Notes: generated from the letters alone by a model not told the origin. A stretch of DNA of 38,680 bases from an uncultured Alphaproteobacteria bacterium (GCA_950054485.1 CATLPD010000007.1:76262-114941), one strand, 5' to 3'; shown: positions 7,970-17,380, counted from the stretch's first letter. A program made the numbers and translations.

Positions 7970-7991
7970 TTTTTTATACGGAGCATTTTTA

Positions 7992-8366
7992 ATGGAGCCA
8001 CATGACCTAGACGGAACATATCGCGTAACGACGGTTTCGAATTATGACGGTCCGATTGAAAAGAAAAGTGACGGCACCACCGAAATCAAAGACGGGCGCA
8101 CGCACCGCATCGATGATGCAGGCTGCGTATGGACCAGCCAGCTTGTACCCCTGAACGATCACGAGGTCGAATTCATATCAACCGCTGACCCGACGAACGC
8201 CAACCCCGATTTCTGCCTGACAACAGCAAACGGCCAACTGACGCGTGATCCCGTCACATATAAAACAGTTTTAAAGATGGATCGCAAGGGCGACAAGATC
8301 CGGCTTTCAGGGCAAATTGAACATGGCGCGACCACAATAATCATCACAATGATGAAAATTACATGA
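7992..8366 (+). CDS. Small hypothetical protein, probably beta-rich
   Basis: I do not recognise this 124-residue protein. It has no signal peptide or membrane segment. The pattern of alternating hydrophobic and polar residues (TYRVTTVSNYDG, HEVEFISTADP, DKIRLSGQIEHGATTIIITM) suggests a small beta sandwich or barrel. Two cysteines, in GCVWTS and FCLTT, could pair. The start at 7992 has CGGAG 11 bases upstream, so it looks like a real gene. It is divergent from trpS, and the next gene downstream has its own promoter. No function can be assigned. Confidence 0.6.
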   Translation: MEPHDLDGTYRVTTVSNYDGPIEKKSDGTTEIKDGRTHRIDDAGCVWTSQLVPLNDHEVEFISTADPTNANPDFCLTTANGQLTRDPVTYKTVLKMDRKGDKIRLSGQIEHGATTIIITMMKIT

Positions 8367-8372
8367 TTTTAC

Positions 8373-8401
8373 TTGTCATATTGCAGAAAGTTTGCTAAGA
8401 A
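8373..8401 (+). promoter_or_regulatory. Promoter of the LEA-like gene
   Basis: TTGTCA (8373-8378), 17 bases, TAAGAA (8396-8401). A Shine-Dalgarno (AGAAGGAG) and ATG follow about 25-40 bases later. Confidence 0.5.
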
Positions 8402-8439
8402 AGAATCAGACTTAAATATTTAAAAGAAGGAGTTCCACT

Positions 8440-9081
8440 ATGGGATGGTTTAACAAAAAGAAAAAAGATACTGAAGAAACACCAAAAGCAGATAAAAAAC
8501 CTGTGGAAAAGCCTGTAAACGACACACCTAAGAAAAAATCATCTTGGATGCCAAAGGTCGGCATGCCCAAGGTGGACCTTAGCGAAATGTTTGACAAAAG
8601 TGTTCTGGCCAGCATTGATGGCGCAAAGAAAGTCGGCGACCTCGCAAAGTCAGCGACAGAGGCTAGCAAGAAAGGTCTGGAAAGCGCAACAGAGGCGAGC
8701 AAAAAAGGTCTTGATAAAGTGTCTGAAACGACAAAAGGCGCAACATCAAAAATCGTCGACACCAGCAAAAAACTGGGTAAAGGGACTGCAGATAAGGCGG
8801 GTAACCTAACGAAGAGCGTGACAGATGGCGCCAAAGCCGCAACAGGAAAAACAGTCGATGTGGCAAGCGGTCTTGGTAAAAGCGCTAAATCAGTTGCCGG
8901 CGTTGTCGGTAAAACTGTCAGCGAAACAGAACAGGCCCGCCAACGTCAGACCAGCGGTAATGCGATTATTGACCTGTTATTGCCTGTAACCGTTTCAAAA
9001 GAAGAAATTAAAAAGGCTGGCGAAAAGAAAGCTGCAGCGCCGAAATCAGCACCGGCCCCAGCACCAAAGCCAAAAAAATAA
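8440..9081 (+). CDS. Lys/Ala-rich LEA-like hydrophilic protein with 11-residue repeats
   Basis: A 213-residue, highly charged and Cys-free protein. The N-terminal part (1-40) is very Lys-rich. Residues 60-140 consist of amphipathic segments of the type SATEASKKGLE, present as an exact 11-residue tandem (71-81 and 82-92, last residue E or D). Related degenerate units (VSETTKGATSK, VDTSKKLGKGT, ADKAGNLTKS) follow. This period and composition match group 3 late-embryogenesis-abundant (LEA_4) proteins, which stay unfolded in water and become helical on drying. The C-terminus is an Ala/Pro/Lys tail. AGAAGGAG precedes the ATG and a strong terminator follows, so it is a single-gene transcript, probably well expressed. 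A role in desiccation, envelope or nucleoid protection is inference; a histone-like or phasin-like role is an alternative. Confidence 0.65.
   Translation: MGWFNKKKKDTEETPKADKKPVEKPVNDTPKKKSSWMPKVGMPKVDLSEMFDKSVLASIDGAKKVGDLAKSATEASKKGLESATEASKKGLDKVSETTKGATSKIVDTSKKLGKGTADKAGNLTKSVTDGAKAATGKTVDVASGLGKSAKSVAGVVGKTVSETEQARQRQTSGNAIIDLLLPVTVSKEEIKKAGEKKAAAPKSAPAPAPKPKK
8650..8715 (+). repeat. 33-bp tandem repeat coding two identical 11-residue LEA-type units
   Basis: Two 33-base units encode SATEASKKGL plus E or D. The DNA copies differ at several third positions while the protein repeat is conserved, suggesting selection on the peptide rather than a very recent duplication. Confidence 0.8.
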
Positions 9082-9105
9082 CAACTATAAAATCACAATA
9101 AAAAG

Positions 9106-9134
9106 AAGGCCGCAGCATCACTGCGGCCTTTTTC
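9106..9134 (+). terminator. Intrinsic terminator after the LEA-like gene
   Basis: GGCCGCAG (9108-9115), loop CATCA, CTGCGGCC (9121-9128), then TTTTTC. A perfect 8-bp GC-rich stem with a T-tract. Confidence 0.93.
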
Positions 9135-9150
9135 ATGTCCATCTTTAAAC

Positions 9151-9179
9151 TTTACATACTATGTTTGGCTTGCTATAAA
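9151..9179 (+). promoter_or_regulatory. fadD promoter
   Basis: TTTACA (9151-9156), 17 bases, TATAAA (9174-9179), 32 bases upstream of the ATG at 9212 and directly after the terminator of the preceding gene. Confidence 0.65.
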
Positions 9180-9211
9180 ATCATATTTCCAGAATTACAG
9201 ACAGGTTGAAT

Positions 9212-11026
9212 ATGAGCAAGCGTAAAACCCTTAAGGACGATTTTAACGATAAGCTATGGCTGAAGGCCTACCCTGAAGGGGTTAAATGGGATTCCGAATT
9301 AAAAGGCGTGCCGATGGGGCAAAAATTTGACGAATCTGTCGCGAAATACGGTGACCGCACCTTTATCAATTTCATGGGTAAGAAATGGACTTTTAAAGAA
9401 GCTGGCGAAATCGTTGATCGTATGGCGGCAAACATGCAGGCCGAACACGGTATCGGAAAAGACAGCAAGGTCGCAATTGCCCTGCCAAATGTCCCCTATT
9501 ACGTCTTTTCTTATTTTGCAGCGATGAAACTTGGGGCAACAGTTGTAAACCTGAACCCCTTGTATGCTGAAGAAGAAATGATCGAACTGTGTAAAGACGC
9601 CAATGTTGATATGCTGTTCACGATGGATGCAAAATCAATCTATCCGACAATTGAAAAAATCAAAGAACGCGCAGGCATTAAAACTGTCGTCGTTTGTCCC
9701 CTGACAGATGTTCTGCCGACATCGAAAAAATATGCCCTGAAGGCTTTTAATCCTGTCGCAAAAATGTCGCGCAAATTGGGCGGCCCGAAAAAACTGTCAG
9801 CCCTAGAGAAACTGACCAGCCCGAAATTCAAAAACGGCACGATCAAGCTGAAAAAACTGCAAAAGAAAACAAAGCATGTTTTAAAGCCTGCGACGGTTAA
9901 CCCCGACACAGATATCGCCTTGTTCCAATATACAGGCGGCACAACAGGCCTGCCGAAAGCCGCTATGCTGACGCATACGAATATATCGGTAAATGTTGAG
10001 CAATTACGCCAATGGTTTACAACGATGAAACCCGACGGTGAAAAAATGATGGCGGTTCTGCCATTCTTCCATGTTTTTGCCATGACAGCAGAAATGAACC
10101 TGGCGATGGCCTGCGGACACGAGCTGATTTTAATGGCCGAGCCGAACCTGCCGGAAATGTTAAAACTGATCGAAAAAGAAAAAGCGACCCTGTTTGCAGG
10201 CGTTCCAAAGCTGTATCAGGAAATTATTAAAGCCAATAAAGATGGCCAGTATGATCTGTCATCCCTGACCACATGTATTGCAGGTGGTGCAGCATTGGAT
10301 GCCACGGTTAAAGACGAATTCGAGAAATTGTTCGGCTGTAAACTGGTTGAAGGTTATGGCCTATCGGAAACATCGCCGTTGGTGTCAGCCAACCCGATGA
10401 CAGGTTTGAACAAGACCGGATCAATAGGTCTGGTTGTGCCCGGTACCGAAATCAAATTGCGTGACCTTGATGACCCGTCAAAAACAGTTGCCCAAGGCGA
10501 AAAAGGCGAGATTTGCATTCGCGGTCCACAGGTCATGAAGGGCTATCATAACAACGCCGAAGCCACCGCAGAATCAATTGATAAAGACGGCTGGTTTGCA
10601 ACAGGCGATGTCGGTGTCATGGATGAAAACGGCTATGTTTCGATCGTTGACCGTATCAAGGATATGATCCTGACCAATAACGGCCTGAATGTTTATCCGG
10701 GCAAGGTGGAAAAGGCCCTGATGCAGCATCCTGACATTTTGGAAGTCATTGTTCTGGGCATCAAAAATGACAAAAACGGTCAAGACATCAAGGCCTTTAT
10801 GGTTCTGAAGCCAGATTCAAAGGAATTTGACCGCCCTGCTTTGAAAGAATTCCTGAAAGATAAATTGTCCCCGTACGAAATGCCGCGTTTGCTGGAATTC
10901 CGTGACGATCTGCCAAAGACCATGATAGGCAAACCCGATAAAAAGGCCTTACGCGCAGAAGAAGATGCCAAAGCACAGGGTGCAACAAGCCCAAAAGCTT
11001 CCAGATCGGCGGCAAAACCTAAATAA
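9212..11026 (+). CDS. fadD: Long-chain acyl-CoA synthetase (FadD type)
   Basis: Activates long-chain fatty acids with ATP and CoA to acyl-CoA, at the inner membrane. From the ATG at 9212 (a TTG at 9206 adds two residues) it has 604 residues, a little longer than E. coli FadD because of a Lys/Ala-rich tail. ANL-superfamily motifs are complete: the P-loop YTGGTTGLPK at residues 240-249, the adenylate motif GYGLSETSP, and WFATGDVGVMDENGYVSIVDR with the hinge and Asp-Arg signature, followed by KDMILTNNGLNVYPG. The catalytic lysine region MIGKPDKKALR lies near the C-terminus, where many members have GKVLRR/GKIDKK. It has its own promoter. Chain-length preference cannot be read from sequence. Confidence 0.9.
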   Translation: MSKRKTLKDDFNDKLWLKAYPEGVKWDSELKGVPMGQKFDESVAKYGDRTFINFMGKKWTFKEAGEIVDRMAANMQAEHGIGKDSKVAIALPNVPYYVFSYFAAMKLGATVVNLNPLYAEEEMIELCKDANVDMLFTMDAKSIYPTIEKIKERAGIKTVVVCPLTDVLPTSKKYALKAFNPVAKMSRKLGGPKKLSALEKLTSPKFKNGTIKLKKLQKKTKHVLKPATVNPDTDIALFQYTGGTTGLPKAAMLTHTNISVNVEQLRQWFTTMKPDGEKMMAVLPFFHVFAMTAEMNLAMACGHELILMAEPNLPEMLKLIEKEKATLFAGVPKLYQEIIKANKDGQYDLSSLTTCIAGGAALDATVKDEFEKLFGCKLVEGYGLSETSPLVSANPMTGLNKTGSIGLVVPGTEIKLRDLDDPSKTVAQGEKGEICIRGPQVMKGYHNNAEATAESIDKDGWFATGDVGVMDENGYVSIVDRIKDMILTNNGLNVYPGKVEKALMQHPDILEVIVLGIKNDKNGQDIKAFMVLKPDSKEFDRPALKEFLKDKLSPYEMPRLLEFRDDLPKTMIGKPDKKALRAEEDAKAQGATSPKASRSAAKPK

Positions 11027-11064
11027 ACGATATTGCTTTTTTCAGCAGCGCTATTCATACCTGG

Positions 11065-11092
11065 TTAACCAAATTACCGTATTATGTATATA
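11065..11092 (+). promoter_or_regulatory. Candidate promoter of the small membrane protein pair
   Basis: TTAACC (11065-11070), 16 bases, TATATA (11087-11092), followed by GGGAGGG and a TTG start at 11115. Confidence 0.45.
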
Positions 11093-11114
11093 TGTGTATT
11101 TGGGAGGGTATTAC

Positions 11115-11423
11115 TTGAATAATCGTATAAAAACACTGTCTAAAAGATTCGGCGACATAGCATTTAAGGCCCATGAAAAAACATCCTTTGCAACAACGAT
11201 GATTATGACAGGAGCCGGCATAGGAGCTTTTCTCTCTGCCGCGGCAACACTAGCTTCAAATGCCATGGGCTATAGTCACGATCCGGCAAGTATAGCGCAA
11301 GGCGCTTCGTTTTTTATAGGTTTTTGCACTATGGCGATGATACCCAGTGGCATCCTAGGTCAATTGAAACAAAATGGTGAACGCAAGATCGAACTAAAGG
11401 CGCTTGCGAATACTTTTTCCTAA
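11115..11423 (+). CDS. Small two-segment membrane protein (first of a tandem pair)
   Basis: Unrecognised 102-residue protein. The TTG at 11115 is chosen because GGGAGGG lies 7-13 bases upstream; a longer reading would start inside fadD without an RBS. Two hydrophobic segments (about residues 27-50, TTMIMTGAGIGAFLSAAATL; about 63-83, ASFFIGFCTMAMIPSGILG) flank a short polar loop. The C-terminus is charged (KQNGERKIELK). The following gene has the same plan and a recognisable KxHxx...TT...AGIxIG...S...Q pattern, so the two look like diverged tandem paralogues. Function unknown. Confidence 0.6.
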   Translation: MNNRIKTLSKRFGDIAFKAHEKTSFATTMIMTGAGIGAFLSAAATLASNAMGYSHDPASIAQGASFFIGFCTMAMIPSGILGQLKQNGERKIELKALANTFS

Positions 11424-11441
11424 CATTTAAAGATATGTTTG

Positions 11442-11816
11442 ATGACACATTATTTAACAAATATTCCCGCTCTACTAGAAACATCTAAGAGCTTAAGTCA
11501 AAAATTCACCCCGCTTGCTGAAAAGTATCTGGACCCTCTGGTTGCCAAATCGCACCAAGCGATGCCAAATACGACAAAATTAATTACTGCCGGCATTATG
11601 ATCGGTTGCACAATTGGCATGGGCTTTATAGTTGCCGATATGTTTAGTGGAATGCACTACCCATCATTCAGCGAAGTTTTTCAGCTTGCCGCAAATCCAC
11701 TCGCGATTAGTGTTGGGCTGGGCGGTGCCACAGGCCTTGCCATGGACATGTTTAAAAAAAGTCAAACATCTGAAGTCAAACCTAAGGCAAAAAAGACTGA
11801 TAGTCCAAGATTGTGA
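11442..11816 (+). CDS. Small two-segment membrane protein (second of a tandem pair)
   Basis: Unrecognised 124-residue protein starting at ATG 11442, 18 bases after the previous gene, so probably co-transcribed. The N-terminal 40 residues are amphipathic helix (LLETSKSLSQKFTPLAEKYL). Two hydrophobic segments follow (KLITAGIMIGCTIGMGFIVA and PLAISVGLGGATGLAMDMF), then a Lys-rich tail (KPKAKKTDSPRL). It resembles the upstream protein in the segment spacing. The gene ends 2 bases before the convergent permease gene. Function unknown. Confidence 0.6.
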   Translation: MTHYLTNIPALLETSKSLSQKFTPLAEKYLDPLVAKSHQAMPNTTKLITAGIMIGCTIGMGFIVADMFSGMHYPSFSEVFQLAANPLAISVGLGGATGLAMDMFKKSQTSEVKPKAKKTDSPRL

Positions 11817-11818
11817 TG

Positions 11819-12877
11819 TTAGGCGTGGATTTGCCCGCGTTTGGATAGTAACACGGCAATCGGCTGCGTCGTTGAAAATTGCGACAGCATAATTGTTGTA
11901 ATTACCATGATTGGAATCGACAGGAACATTCCCGGAATACCCCAGATCATGCCCCACATTGCCAGCGACAATAAAATAACAAGCGGGCTGAGGTTCAATG
12001 TATCGCCCATCATCTTCGGATCCAGAAAATTCCCGATCAGCATCTGAACCGAGCTGAGACCGATCGACGTAATAATAAACGGCGTATAGGTATCAAACTG
12101 CACCAGCGTCAAAAGCGTTGGAAAAATAATACCCGCCAGCGAACCAATCATCGGAATGAAGTTTAAAAAGAAAATGATCAGCCCCCAGAAAGCCGCAAAA
12201 TCAACGCCGACCCATTTTAACACCAGATAACTGAGTGCGCCTGTCAGGGCACTCATCAGCGTTTTAACACCGATATAAAGACGAATTTTCGCATCAATAT
12301 TGGCCAAAATGGCGCGCACGCGATTTTCCTGTTTATCATCATCAATCATGCGGGCAATTTTCTGGCTAAAGGTCCGCTGTTCGATCAATAAAAACACGAC
12401 ATAGACCAAAACGATGATCGTCTTACCGATAATACCGGTAAAGACCCGTGCCAGCCCGCCTGCCATATTACCAAGATCGATATATTGGGTAATTTGCTCG
12501 ATGGTCGGCTGGGCGTTCAGGTTTAATTCCGCCAAAAGGGCAATGAACAAGGTTTCAAGGTTCGCCTGATAGGTCGGGGCCGCCACTACAACACGTGCCA
12601 TATTATCGCTGATCAGATCAATCACGCCCCAGATCCCTGCACTCAGAGTCAGAATAGAGACAAGAAAACACAGCTTCAGCGGAATCCGCCATTTACCGAT
12701 ATGAAAGTGGTGATACCATTTCGCCAGCGCGTTGATCAGATACCATATCCCGATCGCAACAACCAACGGCACAAACAAAGCCCGCCCGACATTCAGAATA
12801 TAAAAGACAAAGCACAGGACAATAAAGCCAAGTGCGATATGTACAGATCTGTCTTTGACGGGTTGAACAATGCTCAT
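11819..12877 (-). CDS. AI-2E/PerM family permease
   Basis: A 352-residue multi-spanning inner-membrane protein. The start is the ATG at 12877 (MSIVQPVKDRSVHIALG); a longer reading of 116 more residues would run antisense through gcvT and is not credible. The first two hydrophobic helices are at about residues 13-50, with another at about 75. The C-terminal half holds the family signature FFLNFIPMIGSLAGIIFPTL and later helices with IGNFLDPKMMGDTLNLSPLV, matching the AI-2E transporter (YdiK/PerM/TqsA) family. Members export small molecules or act as Na+/H+ antiporters; the substrate here is unknown. It is divergent from gcvT with only 100 bases between the starts. Confidence 0.88.
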   Translation of the reverse strand: MSIVQPVKDRSVHIALGFIVLCFVFYILNVGRALFVPLVVAIGIWYLINALAKWYHHFHIGKWRIPLKLCFLVSILTLSAGIWGVIDLISDNMARVVVAAPTYQANLETLFIALLAELNLNAQPTIEQITQYIDLGNMAGGLARVFTGIIGKTIIVLVYVVFLLIEQRTFSQKIARMIDDDKQENRVRAILANIDAKIRLYIGVKTLMSALTGALSYLVLKWVGVDFAAFWGLIIFFLNFIPMIGSLAGIIFPTLLTLVQFDTYTPFIITSIGLSSVQMLIGNFLDPKMMGDTLNLSPLVILLSLAMWGMIWGIPGMFLSIPIMVITTIMLSQFSTTQPIAVLLSKRGQIHA

Positions 12878-12942
12878 GTAACCATCATAATCGTAAAAAC
12901 GAACAACGGCAAAAATAATTTGCAGAAATAATACAAAACTAT

Positions 12943-12977
12943 AAAATCCCTGTATCACATTGATCGGGGATTTTTTT
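12943..12977 (+). promoter_or_regulatory. Hairpin burying the gcvT ribosome binding site
   Basis: AAAATCCCTG (12943-12952) pairs with CGGGGATTTT (12965-12974): ten pairs including one G-U, with a 12-base loop. Three more Ts then run straight into the ATG at 12978. The GGGGA Shine-Dalgarno (12966-12970) lies wholly inside the stem. It resembles an intrinsic terminator or translation-blocking hairpin on the plus strand. A caveat is that TATAAA at 12940-12945 could instead be the -10 box, in which case the 5' arm would not be transcribed. Confidence 0.5.
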
Positions 12978-14093
12978 ATGGATGCACAGCTGAAACATAC
13001 GCCTTTATATGACCTGCACGTCAAGCACGGCGGCAAGATGGTAGTATTCGCAGGTTTTGCAATGCCTGTGCAATATGACGGGATGGGTGTCATGAAAGAA
13101 CATCTGCATACCCGAGAGGCTGCAGGCCTGTTTGACGTCTCGCATATGGGGCAGATCTTTATCAGCGGATCGATTGACCCCGCAGATGCACTTGAAAAAA
13201 TCATCCCAAGCGACCTGAAGAACATGAAAAACGGGGATATGCGCTACAGCGTTTTATTAAACAATGATGGCGGCATTATCGACGATTTGATTGTCACACG
13301 ATTATCCGAACATAATTTTTACATCGTTATCAATGCGGCGCGTATTGCGCAAGATCTTCCCCGTCTGGAACAAATCCTGACAGGTGATGTGATCATGCAG
13401 CACGATACATCGCGCATTCTGGTGGCCCTGCAAGGACCAAAGGCCGAAACGGTGTTAAAAGATATTTTCCCTGAAGCTGCAAATCTGACATTCATGCAAG
13501 CGATGGAAGAATCCGTTGATGGACATGACATTATTATTACCCGCAGTGGCTATACGGGTGAGGACGGCTTTGAAATCTCCCTGCCCCACCCGATGGAGGG
13601 CGATTATCTGCATGATATCCTAAAACACCCTGACGTTAAATTAATCGGGCTTGGCGCACGCGATTCTTTGCGGCTCGAGGCTGGATTATGCCTTTATGGT
13701 CACGATTTGGATGACGATGTCACCCCGATTGAGGCTGGCCTGAATTGGGTGATCCAGAAAAACAGACGTGAAGCCGCTGATTTTGCCGGCGCCACAAAAA
13801 TCTTAAACCAAATTGAAAACGGTACATCAATGAAACGTGTCGGTCTATTGCCTGACAGTCGTGCGCCCCTGCGCGAGGGTGTTGAATTGTTCGATGAGGA
13901 CAAAAATAAAATCGGACATATCACCAGTGGCACATTCGCGCCCAGTCTTGAAAAGCCTGTGGCCATGGGATATATAAATCGTGATTTTGCAAAAACGGGG
14001 ACGATTGTAAATGCCCTCTTGCGTGGAAAGCTGATTCCCGTCACAGTATCTAAAATGCCGTTTATCGAATCAAAAACCAAAAAGGGAGCATAG
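12978..14093 (+). CDS. gcvT: Glycine cleavage system T protein (aminomethyltransferase)
   Basis: Transfers the methylene group from the aminomethyl-lipoyl H protein to tetrahydrofolate, releasing ammonia. The ATG at 12978 gives 371 residues, close to the usual 360-370. The opening (HTPLYDLHVKHGGKMVVFAG) and LFDVSHMGQ are diagnostic. SGYTGEDGFEIS and GLGARDSLRLEAGLCLYGHD are the conserved folate-binding core, with Asp-Ser-Leu-Arg-Leu-Glu-Ala-Gly. It is the first gene of gcvT-gcvH-gcvP; gcvH starts 5 bases after its stop. The fourth component, Lpd, is not in the window. Confidence 0.96.
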   Translation: MDAQLKHTPLYDLHVKHGGKMVVFAGFAMPVQYDGMGVMKEHLHTREAAGLFDVSHMGQIFISGSIDPADALEKIIPSDLKNMKNGDMRYSVLLNNDGGIIDDLIVTRLSEHNFYIVINAARIAQDLPRLEQILTGDVIMQHDTSRILVALQGPKAETVLKDIFPEAANLTFMQAMEESVDGHDIIITRSGYTGEDGFEISLPHPMEGDYLHDILKHPDVKLIGLGARDSLRLEAGLCLYGHDLDDDVTPIEAGLNWVIQKNRREAADFAGATKILNQIENGTSMKRVGLLPDSRAPLREGVELFDEDKNKIGHITSGTFAPSLEKPVAMGYINRDFAKTGTIVNALLRGKLIPVTVSKMPFIESKTKKGA

Positions 14094-14098
14094 TTAAA

Positions 14099-14476
14099 AT
14101 GGCTGATATCTACTTTACCGAAGATCATGAATATATTCGCGTTACCGGTGATACAGGAACTGTTGGTATTTCCGAATATGCGCAAAACCAATTGGGTGAT
14201 GTTGTCTATGTTGAACTACCCGAAGTTGGCGAACAATTCGACCAGACCGATGAAACATGCGTTGTAGAATCCGTTAAAGTTGCAAGCGAAATCTATGCAC
14301 CTGTCAGCGGTGAAATCATCGAAGTCAACGAAGCTCTATCGAACAGCCCATCGCTGGTTAATGACGATCCTGAAGGTGACGGCTGGATTTACAAGATCAA
14401 AATCCATGATGATTCTGAGCTATCCGGTCTGAAAGATGAAGACGAATATCAGGACTATATCGATAACCTGTCATGA
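14099..14476 (+). CDS. gcvH: Glycine cleavage system H protein
   Basis: Lipoyl-carrying shuttle protein of the glycine cleavage complex. The 125-residue length is normal. The lipoylation site is Lys60 in [18 protein letters not shown]. The opening [20 protein letters not shown] is typical. The RBS is formed by the GGGAG at the end of gcvT. The stop overlaps the gcvP start in an ATGA arrangement, implying translational coupling. Confidence 0.97.
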   Translation: MADIYFTEDHEYIRVTGDTGTVGISEYAQNQLGDVVYVELPEVGEQFDQTDETCVVESVKVASEIYAPVSGEIIEVNEALSNSPSLVNDDPEGDGWIYKIKIHDDSELSGLKDEDEYQDYIDNLS

Positions 14477-17310
14477 ATCCTATTTTTGCAGAACCCGATT
14501 TTATCAACCGCCACATTGGCCCCAGTTCTGATGAAATAGATCAGATGCTGGCCGCTGTCGGCTATGACAGCCTTGACGATATGATGGCGGCTGTCGTACC
14601 GGATGATATCCAGAATTTTGATCGTCTGGGTATCGGCGCCCCAATGGGGGAACGTGCTGCGCTTGATATCCTAAAGGGGATCGCATCCAAAAATAAAATC
14701 TGCAAAAACTTTATCGGGCAAGGCTATTACGGCACCATCACACCGCCTGTGATCCTGCGCAATCTGTTGGAAAATCCGGGCTGGTATACAGCCTATACGC
14801 CCTATCAACCCGAAATTTCGCAAGGGCGTCTGGAGGCTTTGGTCAATTATCAGCAGATGGTCATTGACCTGACGGGCATGGAAATTGCGAACGCGTCACT
14901 GCTGGACGAAGCCACCGCCGCCGTCGAGGCCATGACATTGGCCCAGCGTCAATCGAAATCAAAATCAAACGTCTTTCTGGTCGCTGATACGGTTTTCCCG
15001 CAGACGCTTGACGTTCTGAAAGCGCGCGCGAAACCGCTTGATATTGAAATCAAACTTTGCGCACCATCAGAGATGACGCAGGATTGTTTCGGCATCTTGC
15101 TTCAATACCCAGATGCGAATGGCGCAGTTCAGGACTACAGTCAGATCAAAAAAGACGGTGCTATTATTTGTGTCGCAACCGATCTTTTGGCACTGACGCT
15201 ATTAAAACCGCCCGGTGAATGGGGCGCTGATATCGTATTCGGATCATCCCAGCGTTTTGGTGTGCCGCTTGGCTTTGGCGGTCCGCATGCAGCGTTCTTT
15301 GCAGCACGTGATGATTACAAACGCGCAATGCCGGGACGCATTGTCGGCGTGTCTGTTGATAAAGACGGCAAGCCCGCCTATCGTTTGGCCCTGCAAACGC
15401 GTGAACAACATATCCGCCGCGACAAGGCGACCAGTAATATCTGCACAGCGCAGGTCTTGCTCGCGAATATCGCAGGCATGTATGCCGTCTGGCACGGCCC
15501 TGAAGGTCTGAAACAGATTGCGCAGCGTGTGCATGCATTTACGTGCGCCTTTGCCGTATCTTTGAAAAAAGCAGGCTTCGAGGTCAGCGAAAATTTCTTT
15601 GATACGTTGCATATCAAAACGCAAAAGGCCGAAGACATATATAAAGCCGCACTTGCGAAAGGCATAAACCTTTGCCTGAAAGATGGCGCGCTTTTGATAT
15701 CTTGCGATGAAACAACGACGGCCGAAGACATTCAAAAACTGTGCGATCTATTCGGCTGTGACATTCCTGATTTTGAAAAAGCGCCCGAAAGCATAATTCC
15801 GAAAAGCCTGAAACGCACATCAGATTATCTGACACATCCCGTCTTTCACAAATTCCGCAGCGAAACGGAAATGCTGCGTTATTTGAAATCTTTGGAAGAT
15901 AAGGACATCGCCCTGAACCGTTCGATGATACCGCTGGGATCATGCACAATGAAACTGAATGCCACAGCTGAAATGCTGCCGGTCACATGGCCTGAATTTG
16001 CAAACATCCACCCCTTTGCACCTGTTGATCAAACCAGCGGCTATCGTGAAATGATTGCCGAGCTGGAGGACATGCTGTGTAAAATCACAGGTTTCGCAGG
16101 CGTGTCCCTGCAACCCAATTCCGGCGCAATGGGTGAATATGCAGGTCTGATGGTGATACAAGCCTATCATGAATCACGCGGTGATGCCCACCGCAATATT
16201 TGCCTGATCCCGCAATCGGCACACGGCACAAACCCTGCCAGCGCTGTTTTGGCCGGATTGAATGTTGTGGTTGTCGGTTGTGATGAAAACGGCAATATCG
16301 ACGTTGCCGATTTAAAAGCAAAGGCAAGCGAGCATAAAGATAACCTGTCATCCCTGATGGTGACATACCCGTCAACACATGGCGTTTTTGAAACCTCCAT
16401 CCGCGAAATTTGCAAAATCATTCATGACAATGGCGGTCAGGTTTATATGGATGGTGCCAATTTGAATGCCATGGTTGGGGCAGCGCGTCCGGGTGAATTC
16501 GGCGCGGATGTCATGCATATGAACCTGCATAAAACATTTTGTATTCCACACGGCGGCGGCGGCCCCGGTGTCGGCCCGATTGGCGCGGCCGCACATTTAA
16601 AACCGTTCCTGCCTGGCCACAATATTATTAAAACAGGCGGTGAAAAGGCGATAGCACCGATGACGGCAGCACCGTTCGGATCAGCCCTGATTTTGACCAT
16701 ATCATGGATGTATATCAAAATGATGGGCGGCGAAGGTTTGAAACGCGCCAGTCAGGTTGCCGTTTTGAATGCGAATTACCTGAAAAAACGCCTCGGCGAA
16801 GGCTATCAAATTTTGTACACCGGTAAAAACGGTATGGTCGCGCACGAATGCATTCTGGATACGCGCAAATTTAAAAATGACCATGGCGTAAACGTTGATG
16901 ATATCGCAAAACGTCTGATGGACTTCGGATTTCACGCACCAACGATGTCATGGCCCGTGGTCCATACCCTGATGATCGAGCCGACAGAATCAGAATCGAA
17001 AGAAGAGCTGGACCGTTTCGCAGATGCGATGCTGAAAATCCGCGCTGAAATTTCGTCAATAGAAAACGGTAAAATTGAATTAGCCGACAGTCCATTGACG
17101 AACGCCCCGCATACAATGGGGCTGATCTGCGGCGACGAATGGAACCGCAAATATAATCGCGAGGATGCTGCATTCCCACTGCCCTATTTACGTGCGCAGA
17201 AATACTGGCCGCCTGTCAGCCGTGTCGACAACGCGATGGGCGATCGTAATTTTTCATGCACATGCCCCCCGATGGAAACGTACGAAATTGAAAAACAGAA
17301 CGCCGCCTAA
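14473..17310 (+). CDS. gcvP: Glycine dehydrogenase (decarboxylating), fused P protein
   Basis: PLP enzyme that decarboxylates glycine and loads the aminomethyl group on the H-protein lipoyl arm. At 945 residues it is the single-chain form, not the GcvPA/GcvPB split form. It begins with [17 protein letters not shown], the usual N-terminus. The N-terminal half contains [20 protein letters not shown]. The C-terminal catalytic half has the PLP-binding Lys687 in [31 protein letters not shown] and [10 protein letters not shown] are also conserved. It overlaps gcvH by four bases. No terminator is obvious before tkt, 70 bases downstream. Confidence 0.97.
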   Translation: MNPIFAEPDFINRHIGPSSDEIDQMLAAVGYDSLDDMMAAVVPDDIQNFDRLGIGAPMGERAALDILKGIASKNKICKNFIGQGYYGTITPPVILRNLLENPGWYTAYTPYQPEISQGRLEALVNYQQMVIDLTGMEIANASLLDEATAAVEAMTLAQRQSKSKSNVFLVADTVFPQTLDVLKARAKPLDIEIKLCAPSEMTQDCFGILLQYPDANGAVQDYSQIKKDGAIICVATDLLALTLLKPPGEWGADIVFGSSQRFGVPLGFGGPHAAFFAARDDYKRAMPGRIVGVSVDKDGKPAYRLALQTREQHIRRDKATSNICTAQVLLANIAGMYAVWHGPEGLKQIAQRVHAFTCAFAVSLKKAGFEVSENFFDTLHIKTQKAEDIYKAALAKGINLCLKDGALLISCDETTTAEDIQKLCDLFGCDIPDFEKAPESIIPKSLKRTSDYLTHPVFHKFRSETEMLRYLKSLEDKDIALNRSMIPLGSCTMKLNATAEMLPVTWPEFANIHPFAPVDQTSGYREMIAELEDMLCKITGFAGVSLQPNSGAMGEYAGLMVIQAYHESRGDAHRNICLIPQSAHGTNPASAVLAGLNVVVVGCDENGNIDVADLKAKASEHKDNLSSLMVTYPSTHGVFETSIREICKIIHDNGGQVYMDGANLNAMVGAARPGEFGADVMHMNLHKTFCIPHGGGGPGVGPIGAAAHLKPFLPGHNIIKTGGEKAIAPMTAAPFGSALILTISWMYIKMMGGEGLKRASQVAVLNANYLKKRLGEGYQILYTGKNGMVAHECILDTRKFKNDHGVNVDDIAKRLMDFGFHAPTMSWPVVHTLMIEPTESESKEELDRFADAMLKIRAEISSIENGKIELADSPLTNAPHTMGLICGDEWNRKYNREDAAFPLPYLRAQKYWPPVSRVDNAMGDRNFSCTCPPMETYEIEKQNAA

Positions 17311-17380
17311 AAGCATTTGCATTTTACGTCCAAGAATTGCAGGATAAGCACAGAAATTCTTAATATATCAGGGGAATCAG

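Noticed and set aside
12878-12977. Glycine riboswitch before gcvT
   Set aside because: Only 100 bases are available and none of the tandem aptamer core is visible; only the simple hairpin is supported.
12878-13225. N-terminal extension of the AI-2E permease reading frame into gcvT
   Set aside because: It would run antisense through the conserved gcvT coding region; the ATG at 12877 gives a normal family N-terminus.
15164-15949. Several long antisense frames in gcvP
   Set aside because: They are codon-bias shadows of gcvP, with no RBS or recognisable domains.
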